Assembly: GCA_963770035.1 (NCBI GenBank)
Contig: CAVYON010000038.1
Coordinates: 248,001 to 312,000, forward strand
Direction of reading: 5' to 3'
DNA length: 64,000 nt
DNA from: Roseiarcus sp963770035
GTDB taxonomy: Bacteria; Pseudomonadota; Alphaproteobacteria; Rhizobiales; Beijerinckiaceae
In this document: piece after piece, positions 16,907 through 25,895 of the stretch
Layout of the letters: each line of letters opens with the position of its first letter
How positions within the stretch are numbered: position 1 is the first letter of the stretch
Program-made: the position numbers and the translations under genes
Notes under the pieces: model-generated
What the model saw: only the letters and a program-made list of their open reading frames with translations
The model's database searches: none
Told to the model about the DNA's origin: nothing

Positions 16907-17743
16907 ATGAAGCTTTTCCGGCACGGCGCGCCAGGTTCGGAGCGGGCGGGCGCCCTTGACGCCAAGGGAGGAAAGCGCGACCTCTCCCTGCTCGTCCCCG
17001 ACATCACGCCCGATTGGCTGTCGCCCGAGAAGCTTCGCGCGATCGCTGCGATCGATCTCGCGAAACTGCCGGCCGTGCCGGACGGAACGCGCATCGGCGC
17101 GCCGGTAGGGGGCGTTCGGCAGTTCGTCGCGATCGGCCTGAACTACCGCAAGCATGCGGCCGAGGCCGGCATGCAGATCCCGAAGGACCCGGTGGTCTTC
17201 AACAAGGCGATCACCTGTATCCAGGGCCCCAACGACCCTTTGACCTGGCCGGAGCGCTCCGAAAAGATGGACTGGGAGGTCGAACTCGGCTTCATCGTCG
17301 GGACGAAGGCGCAACGGGTGAGCCGGGAGAGCGCGCTTGCGCATATCGCTGGCTACTGCCTCGCCAACGACGTCTCCGAGCGCGAGTGGCAGGCCAACCG
17401 CAGCGGCCAATGGGTCAAGGGCAAGAGCTTCGACACCTTCGGTCCGCTCGGTCCCTGGCTCGTCACCGCGGACGAGGTTCCCGATCCGCAGGCGATCCCG
17501 CTTAGCCTCGCGGTCAATGGCGCCGTGCGCCAGAAGAGCAGCACCGCCGACATGATCTTTACCGTCGCCGAGATCCTGTCGCATCTCAGCCAGTTCATGA
17601 CGCTCTTGCCGGGCGACGTAGTGATTACGGGAACGCCCGAAGGCGTCGGCCTCGGCATGAAGCCGCCGCAGTTCCTGAAGCGGGGCGACATCGTCGAACT
17701 CGACGGCGGGATCCTGGGATCGCAGCGGCAGACGGTCGTCTGA
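16907..17743 (+). CDS. FAH-family hydrolase/isomerase
   Basis: Fumarylacetoacetate-hydrolase-fold enzyme, 278 residues, cleaving or isomerising diketo acids formed after ring cleavage. An N-terminal cap (residues 1-65) precedes the catalytic barrel. GLNYRKHAAEAG, the metal-binding WEVELGFIVG, GYCLANDVSEREWQ, KSFDTFGPLGPWLV and the terminal GTPEGVGLG are family hallmarks. GGAGG precedes ATG 16907. It is the first gene of the cluster with the ring-cleavage dioxygenase, so it probably acts on that pathway's downstream product. Exact substrate unknown. Confidence 0.9.
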   Translation: MKLFRHGAPGSERAGALDAKGGKRDLSLLVPDITPDWLSPEKLRAIAAIDLAKLPAVPDGTRIGAPVGGVRQFVAIGLNYRKHAAEAGMQIPKDPVVFNKAITCIQGPNDPLTWPERSEKMDWEVELGFIVGTKAQRVSRESALAHIAGYCLANDVSEREWQANRSGQWVKGKSFDTFGPLGPWLVTADEVPDPQAIPLSLAVNGAVRQKSSTADMIFTVAEILSHLSQFMTLLPGDVVITGTPEGVGLGMKPPQFLKRGDIVELDGGILGSQRQTVV

Positions 17744-17919
17744 GCCGCGCGCAGTTTCGACCGCCTAACCGTCGCGATGGGCGACTCCAAGCCGCGGATC
17801 ACGGGCCATTGGCGCTGATGAACGCCGAAGCGGGAGCCGGCGCCTCGACAGATGGGGAAGAACTCCGGCTCGGCGGCTGAACCGCATCGGCCGAAGGAAA
17901 AGACAACAGGGAGGACGAT

Positions 17920-19218
17920 ATGGCGGAATGCGAAGTCTTCAGCGGCGGTCCAAGGCTCAACCGTCGACGCGCGCTGCAATTGGCCGGCGCCTCCGCGCTC
18001 GCCTCGGTAGCGCCTCTCGGCGTCGCGCGCGCCGCGCCGCGACCGGTCAAGATCGGCTACGTCACGCCGACGACCGGCCCGCTCGCGCCAATGGGCGAGG
18101 CCGACGACTATATTCTCAAGAGCGTGCGGGAAGTGCTGAAGACCGGCGTCGCCAACCCGGGCGGAACCTATCCGATCGAGATCATCGCCAAGGATAGCCA
18201 GTCGAACCCGAACCGAGCGGCCGAAGTCGCCGGCGAGCTCATCCTGCAGGACGGCATCGACTTCATGGTCGTCGGCGCGACGCCCGAGAATTCCAATCCG
18301 GTCTGCGATCAGTGCGAGCTCAACGGCGTGCCCTGCATCTCGACCACGACGCCATGGCAGCCCTGGTTCTTCGGCCGCGGCGGCGATCCGGCCAAGGGCT
18401 TCCAATGGACCTACCATTATTTCTGGGGTATCGAGGACATTCTCGAGGTTTTCACCAGCATCTGGAAGCAGATCGACACCAACAAGAAGGTCGGCCTGTT
18501 CCTCGCCAACGACGGCGACGGCAACGCCTGGGGCGATCCGAAGCTCGGCCTGCCGCCGATGCTGACCAAAATGGGCTTCAAGGTCTTCGATCCCGGCCGC
18601 TTCCAGCCGCTGAGCCAGGACTTCAGCGCCCAGATCGCCGCCTACAAGAGCGAGGGCGTTGATATCCTGTGCGGCGTTCCAATTCCGCCGGATTTCATCA
18701 ACTTCTGGAAGCAGGCGCGCCAGCAGGGGTTCCACCCGAAGATCGTGACCATGGGCAAGGCCTATTCGTTCCCATCCGTCGTCGATTCGATGGGCGATCT
18801 CGCAACCGGCCTGTCGCAGGAGCTGTGGTGGACGCCCGCCAATCCGTTCAAGTCCTCGCTAACCGGTATCACCTCGAAACAGCTCGCCGAAGGCTACGAG
18901 GCGGCGACGGGACGGCAGTGGAACGGCGCGATCGGTTTCGTGCATTCGATGTTCGAGATCGCCGCGGACGTGGTGAAACGGGCGAAGGACCCGACCGACA
19001 AGGCTTCGCTCCGCGACGCGATCATCGCCACCAACCTCAACACGATCGTCGGCCACATCGACTGGGGCAAGGGGCCGATGAAGAACGTGTGCAAGACCCC
19101 CTTGGTCGCGGGGCAGTGGGTCAAGGGCGACAAGTGGAAGTACGACCTGATCGTCGTGGCCAACACCGAAGCGCCCGAGATTCCCGTCGCCGCCAAGCCG
19201 ATCCCGATCCCGTATTGA
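17920..19218 (+). CDS. Branched-chain-amino-acid-type ABC substrate-binding protein (Tat-exported)
   Basis: Periplasmic binding protein (Peripla_BP_6 fold), 432 residues. The leader has a twin-arginine motif (NRRRALQLAGASALAS, residues 14-29) and a cleavage site near VARAAP. The mature start VKIGYVTPTTGPLAPMGEAD is typical of LivJ/LivK relatives. Such importers in aromatic clusters often carry benzoate-like or other organic acids rather than leucine, which is the reading preferred here. It is followed by four further transporter genes in order ATPase, ATPase, permease, permease. Confidence 0.92.
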   Translation: MAECEVFSGGPRLNRRRALQLAGASALASVAPLGVARAAPRPVKIGYVTPTTGPLAPMGEADDYILKSVREVLKTGVANPGGTYPIEIIAKDSQSNPNRAAEVAGELILQDGIDFMVVGATPENSNPVCDQCELNGVPCISTTTPWQPWFFGRGGDPAKGFQWTYHYFWGIEDILEVFTSIWKQIDTNKKVGLFLANDGDGNAWGDPKLGLPPMLTKMGFKVFDPGRFQPLSQDFSAQIAAYKSEGVDILCGVPIPPDFINFWKQARQQGFHPKIVTMGKAYSFPSVVDSMGDLATGLSQELWWTPANPFKSSLTGITSKQLAEGYEAATGRQWNGAIGFVHSMFEIAADVVKRAKDPTDKASLRDAIIATNLNTIVGHIDWGKGPMKNVCKTPLVAGQWVKGDKWKYDLIVVANTEAPEIPVAAKPIPIPY

Positions 19219-19243
19219 GCTCAGCAAGCGGGGACCCTCGGCG

Positions 19244-19969
19244 ATGACCGCCCTCCTGTCGTTCGAAAACGTCTCCAAGAGCTTTGGCGCGCTCAAGGTG
19301 ACCGACGACCTGTCGTTCGAGGTGCGGAAGGGCGAGGCGCTGGGCGTTCTTGGGCCGAACGGGGCCGGCAAGACCACCGTCTTCAATCTGATCACGGGCG
19401 GACTCGCGCCGGACGCAGGCCGCATCCGCTTCAACGGCCAGGACATCGTCCGGCTCTCTCCGCATCGGCGCTGCCGGGCGGGCATCGGACGATCCTACCA
19501 GGTCGCCCTGCCATTCGAGGGCATGACCGTGTTCGAGAACCTGCTGGTCGGCGCAATGTTCGGCGCCGGCCAACGGTCCGCCGCCGAGACCAACGACCGC
19601 TGCGTCGATCTCCTCGATCGCACCGGGCTCCTCGGCAAGGCCAACCGTCTCGCCGGGTCGTTGACCCTGCTCGACCGCAAGCGGCTCGAACTCGCGCGCG
19701 CGCTTGCGACCGGCCCGGAGTTGCTGCTGCTCGACGAGATCGCTGGCGGCCTCACCGAGCACGAGGCGCGCGACCTGATCGACCTGATCAACGACATCCG
19801 CTCGCGCGGTCTGACCATCGTCTGGATCGAACACGTCGTGCACGCTCTGCTGGCGGTCGCGTCGCGCCTCCTGGTGATCGCCTTCGGCGCCAAGCTCGCC
19901 GAAGGCGAGCCCCGCGAGGTGATGGCGAGTTCGCAGGTGAAGCGCGTGTACATGGGCATCGAGGTCTAG
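19244..19969 (+). CDS. ABC transporter ATPase, LivG-like
   Basis: Nucleotide-binding subunit, 241 residues. It has Walker A GPNGAGKTTV, an RSYQVALPFEGMTVFENLLVGA segment with the Q-loop, and Walker B LLLLDEIAGGL. The signature LTLLDRKRLELARALA is diverged from LSGGQ, as is common in LivG proteins. It lies 25 bp after the binding-protein gene. Confidence 0.93.
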   Translation: MTALLSFENVSKSFGALKVTDDLSFEVRKGEALGVLGPNGAGKTTVFNLITGGLAPDAGRIRFNGQDIVRLSPHRRCRAGIGRSYQVALPFEGMTVFENLLVGAMFGAGQRSAAETNDRCVDLLDRTGLLGKANRLAGSLTLLDRKRLELARALATGPELLLLDEIAGGLTEHEARDLIDLINDIRSRGLTIVWIEHVVHALLAVASRLLVIAFGAKLAEGEPREVMASSQVKRVYMGIEV

Positions 19970-19975
19970 AGGCCC

Positions 19976-20680
19976 ATGATGCTGCGGGTGAGAAATCTGA
20001 TTGCGCGCTACGGCGATTTCCAGGCGCTCTTCGGCGTCGACTTCGACGCCGCCGAGGGCAGCATTGTGGCTCTGATCGGCGCCAACGGCGCGGGAAAATC
20101 GACCTTCCTCCGCTCGATCGCCGGGCTGATGCCGTCGAAGGACGGCGAGATCCGCTTCCACAAGGACGACATCGGCGCGCTATCGGCCGACGAGGTCGTT
20201 CGCCGGGGGGTTTCGATGATCCCTGAGGGGCGGCGCCTCTTTCGCAGTCTGACGGTCGAGGAGAACCTCAGGGTCGGCGCGTTTGCCGGACGACGCGGAC
20301 GATGGACGCTGGAGACGGTGTACGCGCTGTTCCCGGCCCTGAAGGAGCGCCGCGCGAATTCGGCGACCGCCCTCTCCGGCGGCCAGCAGCAGATGGTCGC
20401 CATCGGCCGGGCCCTGATGTCCAACCCCGACCTTCTGCTTTGCGATGAACTGTCGCTGGGTCTTTCGCCCGCGGTAATCAAGGACATCTACGCAGTGCTG
20501 CCCCGGATCCGCGACGAGGGCGTATCGATCGTCGTGGTCGAGCAGGACATCGATATGGCGCTGAAAGCGGCCGACGAGATCTACTGCTTCATGCACGGGC
20601 GCGTGACGCTGCACGGCGCGCCGCGGGACCTCGGCCGGGATGCGATCTCCGCGGCTTATTTCGGACTGGAGAGCCGCTGA
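19976..20680 (+). CDS. ABC transporter ATPase, LivF-like
   Basis: Second ATPase, 234 residues (an ATG one codon downstream is an equal start). Walker A is GANGAGKST, the signature is LSGGQQQMVAIGRALM and Walker B is LLLCDELSLGLSP. IPEGRRLFRSLTVEENLRVG is typical of LivF. It pairs with the preceding LivG-like ATPase. The stop is one base before the permease ATG. Confidence 0.94.
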   Translation: MMLRVRNLIARYGDFQALFGVDFDAAEGSIVALIGANGAGKSTFLRSIAGLMPSKDGEIRFHKDDIGALSADEVVRRGVSMIPEGRRLFRSLTVEENLRVGAFAGRRGRWTLETVYALFPALKERRANSATALSGGQQQMVAIGRALMSNPDLLLCDELSLGLSPAVIKDIYAVLPRIRDEGVSIVVVEQDIDMALKAADEIYCFMHGRVTLHGAPRDLGRDAISAAYFGLESR

Positions 20681-20681
20681 C

Positions 20682-21548
20682 ATGGTCGAATGGCTCGACG
20701 CGATCATGCAGGGCGTTCTTCTCGGCGGACTTTACGCCCTGTTCGCCATCGGCCTCTCGATCACCTATGGAGTCATGCGCCTCGTCAACATCGGCCACGG
20801 CGATTTTCTTGTTCTCGCCGCCTATCTCGCGCTGTGGCCGGTCACGCAGATGCACCTGCATCCGTTCCTTGCGATCCTGCCGGTGGCGGCGCTGATGTTC
20901 TGCCTTGGCTATTCGCTGCAGCGGGTGCTCCTCAACCGGACGATCGGGCCCAATCCCCTGGCGCCGCTGCTCGCGACGTTCGGCCTCTCGATCATCTTGC
21001 GGAACGGGCTCCAGCAAATCTTTCACTCGGATTCCCGTTCTTTTCAGATCGGCGATCTCGGAACCGACAGCATCCCCGTCGGCGGCGGGATTTCCATCGG
21101 CGTGTTTCCGCTGATCGTGTTCATGGTCGCGGCTGCGCTGACGCTGCTGGTCTCGCTCCTCTTTTCGCGCACCCGTATCGGGATCGCGCTGCGGGCGACG
21201 TCGGACGATGCCGAAACGGCCGGACTGATGGGCATCCGGGCCCGCCATACCTATGGGATCGCGCTGGCGATCTCCTTCGCCCTGATTGCGGTCGGAGGCG
21301 TCTTCGCCGGCATCCGGACGACCTTCACGCCCGAATCCGGACCTGCAGCTCTTCTCTACGCTTTCGAGGCCGTGGTGATCGGCGGCATGGGCTCGCTCTG
21401 GGGCACTTTCGCCGGCGCCGTCATCCTCGGCGTCGCCCAGACGATCGGCGCCAAGATCGCCATAGGCATCGGCATCCTCGCGGGGCACCTCGTCTTCCTC
21501 GCGGTGCTGTTCTTCAAGCCGACCGGCCTCTTTGCGAGGACGTTATGA
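20682..21548 (+). CDS. ABC transporter permease, LivH-like
   Basis: Inner-membrane channel subunit, 288 residues from ATG 20682 (the frame opens 14 codons earlier inside LivF). It begins MVEWLDAIMQGVLLGGLYAL and has about eight hydrophobic spans; GIALRATSDDAETAGLMGI is the coupling loop of the family. The stop overlaps the LivM-like start (ATGA). Confidence 0.92.
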   Translation: MVEWLDAIMQGVLLGGLYALFAIGLSITYGVMRLVNIGHGDFLVLAAYLALWPVTQMHLHPFLAILPVAALMFCLGYSLQRVLLNRTIGPNPLAPLLATFGLSIILRNGLQQIFHSDSRSFQIGDLGTDSIPVGGGISIGVFPLIVFMVAAALTLLVSLLFSRTRIGIALRATSDDAETAGLMGIRARHTYGIALAISFALIAVGGVFAGIRTTFTPESGPAALLYAFEAVVIGGMGSLWGTFAGAVILGVAQTIGAKIAIGIGILAGHLVFLAVLFFKPTGLFARTL

Positions 21549-22612
21549 GCGCGGGCGGCGTTTCCTACACGGTCTCGCGCAATACCCGCATGAGTGTCGC
21601 GGCGGTCTGGCTCGGCGTCGTCTTCGCGTTTGCAGCGCTCTCCGTTCCGCTGTGGGGGAGCCCGGCGCTGATGCGCTGGGCGGTCGAGGTGATTTGCTAT
21701 CTCGTGCTGGCCCAGATGTGGAACCTGATGGCCGGCTACGGCGGGATGATGTCGGTCGGCATCCAGGCCTTCGTCGGCATTGGGGCTTATTCGGTCTTCG
21801 TGTTCGCCCAGCACCTCGGCGTGCACCCTTTTCTCGCCATTCCGCTCGGCGGCCTCATGGCTGCCGGCGCAGCGCTGCTGACCTCCGTGCTGGTCTTCCG
21901 CATGCGGGGCGGATATTTCGCCATCGGCACCTGGGTGCTGGCGGAAGTGTTCCGCATCGCGTTCTCCAATGTCTCGCTGCTCGGCGGCGGCTCGGGGCAG
22001 AGCCTGACGGTGATGGCGCACATCGACCGAACCACGCGGGAGATCGGCGTCTACCTGATTGCGGCGACCGTCCTGATCGCCGCATCGCTCGCCATCAACC
22101 TTCTCCTGCGGTCGCGCTTCGGGCTCGGCCTGACGGCGATCCGCGACAGCGAGGACGCGGCCGAGAGCCAGGGCGTCGACGTGAAGGCGCTGAAGCTCCA
22201 GGTCTACACCCTCGCCTCATTCGGGGCGGGCCTGGTAGGCGCGGTCTACTTCACCAGCATCCTGAGAATCTCGCCCAACGCCGCTTTCGATCCGAACTGG
22301 GTGGTCGCGGCCGTTTTCATCGTCGTCATCGGCGGGATCGGCACGCTCGAAGGTCCGATGCTCGGCACGGCGATCTTCTTTGCGTTGCGCTGGCTGCTGG
22401 CCGACTACGGGACCTGGTACTGGCTCGTGATGGGCGCCGTCGCTGTCGGCGTGGTGGTCTTCGCGCCCGCCGGCGTCTGGGGATACGTGCGGGCGCGCTG
22501 GGACCTGCAACTTCTGCCGCTTCAGCGCCGGCTGATCCTGTCCGGATCGGCTTCGCAGCGCGGCGCGCGGCTCATGGGTTTGGCGCAAAAGACGGAAGCC
22601 GGGAGGACATGA
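21545..22612 (+). CDS. ABC transporter permease, LivM-like
   Basis: Second channel subunit, 355 residues from the ATG overlapping the LivH stop. It has multiple hydrophobic spans; GLTAIRDSEDAAESQGVDVKAL is the conserved cytoplasmic loop and GGIGTLEGPMLGTAIFF the late span. The frame is open far upstream, but that part is an antisense-like shadow of LivH. It completes a five-gene importer. Confidence 0.92.
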   Translation: MSAGGVSYTVSRNTRMSVAAVWLGVVFAFAALSVPLWGSPALMRWAVEVICYLVLAQMWNLMAGYGGMMSVGIQAFVGIGAYSVFVFAQHLGVHPFLAIPLGGLMAAGAALLTSVLVFRMRGGYFAIGTWVLAEVFRIAFSNVSLLGGGSGQSLTVMAHIDRTTREIGVYLIAATVLIAASLAINLLLRSRFGLGLTAIRDSEDAAESQGVDVKALKLQVYTLASFGAGLVGAVYFTSILRISPNAAFDPNWVVAAVFIVVIGGIGTLEGPMLGTAIFFALRWLLADYGTWYWLVMGAVAVGVVVFAPAGVWGYVRARWDLQLLPLQRRLILSGSASQRGARLMGLAQKTEAGRT

Positions 22613-22728
22613 GCATGCCCAGACCGATCTCCCCGGCGCCGAGCCGGCGTCACCGAGGAAGCTGCGGCCCGACCGATCCGCGCGACGCTTCGCCCGAAAC
22701 AGAAACATAGGTCCAGGAGGAGGAAGAC

Positions 22729-23685
22729 ATGACGGCAAATCAGGGTTTCGTGAAGCCGACGCGCAGGCCCGGCGAACTCGGCGTGCATTCGCTCGACCAT
22801 TTCCATTTCGTCGTCCCGGATCTGGCCGCGGCCAAGACCTTTTACGACGAATTCGGGCTCGAGGTCGGCGAACGCGGCTCCGCCGTCACGCTCGGAACGA
22901 AGGGCGGTCCGCACGTCTGGGGCACGATCGGCGAGGGACCGCGCAAGAAGCACCAGTACGTCTCGTTCGGCGTTTTCGAGGACGATCTCGACCGCTTCGC
23001 CGAGCGCTTCCAGAACTCTCGGGGTCAAGCGGGTCGATCCGCCACAGGGCGTCGAACTTCGAACGGGATCTGGATCCACGACCATGACGGCAACCTCGTG
23101 GAGATCGCCGTCGCGCCGAAGACCTCGCCCAATGAGAAGAGCGCGTTCGTCCAGCCGTCTGCGCCGCCGCTCCATCGCGGCGCGCCGAACCGCAGCGCCG
23201 TCGAGCGCACCCATCCGCGCCGGCTCGCGCATATGCTGATGTTCACCACGGACGTGATCAAGGCCATCGACTTCTATTCCAAGGTGCTTGGACTTCGGCT
23301 TTCCGACCATTCCGGCGAAGGCATCGCGTTCATGCACGGCATCCACGGCAGCGACCACCACATGATCGCGCTCGGCAAGTCGAGCGGGCCGGGCATGCAC
23401 CACCTGAGCTGGGACGTCGGCAGCGTCGATGAGATCGGCCTCGGCGCCATGCATATGCTCGGCAAGGGCTACGACAAGGGCTGGGGCCTCGGGCGCCATG
23501 TGCTCGGTTCCAATTTCTTCCACTATGTCCGTGATCCCTGGGGCTCGTACTGCGAATATTCCGCCGACATCGACTATGTTCCGGTCGACGCCGACTGGCC
23601 GGCGGCGGATCATCCGCCCGAGGACTCCTTCTACGTCTGGGGCCCCAACCCGCCAGCCGACTTCGTCCTCAATCACGAAGCCTGA
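22729..23685 (+). CDS. Type I (vicinal-oxygen-chelate) extradiol ring-cleavage dioxygenase
   Basis: Fe(II) dioxygenase that opens a catechol-like ring next to the hydroxyls, 318 residues with two glyoxalase-fold repeats (about 20-125 and 165-290). Metal ligands are recognisable as the histidine in RRLAHMLMF, the second in GMHHLSWDV and the glutamate in SYCEYSADIDY. Residues about 97-112 do not look like the family. The same bases in another frame read LGVKRVDPPQGVE-like, so a +1 and a +2 insertion appear to compensate each other there (see findings). It resembles 2,3-dihydroxybiphenyl-type dioxygenases; substrate unknown. Confidence 0.88.
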   Translation: MTANQGFVKPTRRPGELGVHSLDHFHFVVPDLAAAKTFYDEFGLEVGERGSAVTLGTKGGPHVWGTIGEGPRKKHQYVSFGVFEDDLDRFAERFQNSRGQAGRSATGRRTSNGIWIHDHDGNLVEIAVAPKTSPNEKSAFVQPSAPPLHRGAPNRSAVERTHPRRLAHMLMFTTDVIKAIDFYSKVLGLRLSDHSGEGIAFMHGIHGSDHHMIALGKSSGPGMHHLSWDVGSVDEIGLGAMHMLGKGYDKGWGLGRHVLGSNFFHYVRDPWGSYCEYSADIDYVPVDADWPAADHPPEDSFYVWGPNPPADFVLNHEA

Positions 23686-23699
23686 CAGGGACCGACGCT

Positions 23700-24629
23700 A
23701 TGAGCAGCCGCAAAGTCATCATCACCTGCGCCATTACCGGCTCGATCCACACGCCGTCGATGTCGCCCCATCTGCCGGTCACCGCCGAAGAGATCGCGGA
23801 AGCCGCGATCGGCGCGGCGGAAGCGGGCGCAGCCGTCGTCCATCTCCACGCGCGCGATCCGAAAGACGGGCGGCCGGACCAGTCTCCCGGCCGTTTCAAG
23901 CCGTTTCTCGAGGTCATCAAGCAGCGCTCGAACTGCGTGGTGAACATCACCACGGGCGGCGCTCCGACCATGACGATCGAGGAGCGACTGAGGCCCGTCG
24001 CCCTGTTCAAGCCCGAAGTCGCCTCGCTCAACATGGGATCGATGAACTTCGGCCTCTTTCCGATGCTCGGTCGCTTCAAGCAATTCCAGCACGACTGGGA
24101 GCAGCCTTATCTCGAAGGCTCGCGCGAGCGCATCTTCAAGAACACTTTTGCCGACATCGAAACGATTCTCACGACCTGCGCCGACAACGGCACCCGATTC
24201 GAGATCGAGTGCTACGATATCGGTCACCTCTACACGCTTGCCCACTTCGTCGACCGCGGCCTCGTGAAGCCGCCGTTCTTCGTGCAGAGCGTGTTCGGCA
24301 TCCTTGGCGGGATCGGCGGCCATCCCGAGGACGTGATGCACATGCGACGGACTGCGGACCGGCTGTTCGGCAAGGACTACCGTTGGTCGGTGCTCGGGGC
24401 GGGACGCAACCAGATGACAATCGCCGCGCAGGCGCTGGCGCTCGGCGGCAACATCCGCGTCGGCCTCGAGGATTCGCTCTGGCTCGGCCCCGGCCAGCTC
24501 GCCAAGTCGAACGCCGAGCAGGTCGCCAAAGCGCGGCGCATCATTGAAGAGATCGGACTTGAGATCGCGAGCCCCGAGGAGGCGCGCGCAATCCTGGGGC
24601 TCAAGGGCGGCGACAAGGTCGATTTCTAG
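23700..24629 (+). CDS. Beta-keto acid cleavage enzyme (BKACE, DUF849)
   Basis: Zn-dependent enzyme that condenses a beta-keto acid with acetyl-CoA, giving acetoacetate and a new acyl-CoA. It is 309 residues. The start KVIITCAITGSIHTPSMSPHLPVT, the zinc-site VVHLHARDP, the NITTGG loop and GGNIRVGLEDSLWLG are hallmarks. It lies 14 bp after the dioxygenase. Here it may process the short keto acid left after ring cleavage and hydrolysis; this is inferred from context. Confidence 0.92.
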   Translation: MSSRKVIITCAITGSIHTPSMSPHLPVTAEEIAEAAIGAAEAGAAVVHLHARDPKDGRPDQSPGRFKPFLEVIKQRSNCVVNITTGGAPTMTIEERLRPVALFKPEVASLNMGSMNFGLFPMLGRFKQFQHDWEQPYLEGSRERIFKNTFADIETILTTCADNGTRFEIECYDIGHLYTLAHFVDRGLVKPPFFVQSVFGILGGIGGHPEDVMHMRRTADRLFGKDYRWSVLGAGRNQMTIAAQALALGGNIRVGLEDSLWLGPGQLAKSNAEQVAKARRIIEEIGLEIASPEEARAILGLKGGDKVDF

Positions 24630-24701
24630 GAACGCGGAGCGGCGCGCCCATCAATCGTTTCGCAGGGTCCGCGATACAGGGCCGGAAGACGGGAGGTCAA
24701 A

Positions 24702-25895
24702 ATGAACATTCATGCCCGAGACGAACGCGTCCACGGCATCAAGGAAATCGCCGAAGGCGTGCTTGAGGATCTCCGCCGCAATGCGGCCAAGGCCGAAGAG
24801 CTGCGGCGCGTGCCGGACGAGTCGATCGCGATTCTCAAGTCGAGCGAACTCCTTCGCGTCCTTCAGCCGGCCTCCTGTGGAGGTCAGCAATTGACGATCC
24901 GCGCGCATGTCGACGCGGTCTCCACGATCGCCCGAGGCTGCAACGCGACGGCCTGGGTTCTCGGGGTCTATCATGCCCATAGCTGGCTGATGGGCCACAT
25001 GGACGGCAAGGCGCAGGAAGACGTCTACGGCAAGGAGCCCGACACCATGGTCGCGGCGGTGATTGGCCCGCGCGGCAACGCTGTCCGCAGGTCCGACGGC
25101 TCCTTCACGCTCAGCGGATTCTGGCCCTTCGGCTCCGGCAACGCCTCGGCGGACTGGCTGCTGCTCGGGGCCGAACTGTTCAACGAGGCTGGCGAGAAAC
25201 TGGACGAGGGCGACCTGCTCGTGCCGGTCGGTGACGTCGAAGTGCTTGACGACTGGCACGTCGCTGGCCTCCAGGGCACGGGCTCGAGCTCGATCCGGTG
25301 CAAGGACGTCTCGGTCCCCTCCCATCGCTATCTCTCGCTGGCGGCGCTGCTCGATTGCGATACGGCGGCTTACAACGACCCGAAGGCGCCGGCCCTCTAC
25401 AAGTCGATGGCGGGGCCGGTGCTGGGACTCTGTATCGCGAGCTCCGCCCCCGGCGTCGCCCGCGGCGCGCTCGACGAATTCGTCAAAGTCGTACCCGGGA
25501 AAAAGGTGATGTACACGGCGCACGTCTCGCACGAATGGATACCGCTCCAGACGGCGCTCGGCGAGGCCGCGACGATGATCAACGCCGCCGAACTCATTGT
25601 CTACAAGGTCGCAGACGACATCGACGCCTATGCGGCTCGCGGCGAGCGCATGCCGGTGGAGATGCGCGGCCGCATTCGGATGGACATCGCCTACCTCGTC
25701 CGCCTTTGCCGCGACGCGGTGGAGAAGCTCTATACGGTCGGCGGCGCCGCGGGGCTTTCGCTCAAGAGTCCGATCCAACGGGCCGCGCGCAACCTGCAGG
25801 CGACGAACATGCACGGTCTCCTGCTGCTCGACCCGGCCGCCGAGCTCTATGGCCGCATTCTGCTTGGCATGGATCCTGGGACCCCGATCCTTTGA
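24702..25895 (+). CDS. Two-component flavin-dependent monooxygenase, oxygenase subunit
   Basis: Acyl-CoA-dehydrogenase-fold hydroxylase using reduced flavin from a partner reductase, 397 residues. The hydroxylase features GGQQLTIRAHVDAVSTIARG (near residue 63), SGFWPFGSGNASADWLLLGA and GTGSSSIRCKDVSVPSH are like HsaA or HpaH/C2-type phenol hydroxylases rather than true dehydrogenases. It probably adds the second hydroxyl that makes the substrate for the ring-cleavage enzyme. The TGA stop overlaps the reductase start (TTGA). Confidence 0.88.
   Translation: MNIHARDERVHGIKEIAEGVLEDLRRNAAKAEELRRVPDESIAILKSSELLRVLQPASCGGQQLTIRAHVDAVSTIARGCNATAWVLGVYHAHSWLMGHMDGKAQEDVYGKEPDTMVAAVIGPRGNAVRRSDGSFTLSGFWPFGSGNASADWLLLGAELFNEAGEKLDEGDLLVPVGDVEVLDDWHVAGLQGTGSSSIRCKDVSVPSHRYLSLAALLDCDTAAYNDPKAPALYKSMAGPVLGLCIASSAPGVARGALDEFVKVVPGKKVMYTAHVSHEWIPLQTALGEAATMINAAELIVYKVADDIDAYAARGERMPVEMRGRIRMDIAYLVRLCRDAVEKLYTVGGAAGLSLKSPIQRAARNLQATNMHGLLLLDPAAELYGRILLGMDPGTPIL

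Noticed and set aside
20690..21544. N-terminal 285 residues of a 640-residue frame running into the LivM-like permease
   Set aside because: Antiparallel-looking R/H-rich shadow of the LivH gene; the true LivM start is the ATG at 21545 overlapping the LivH stop.
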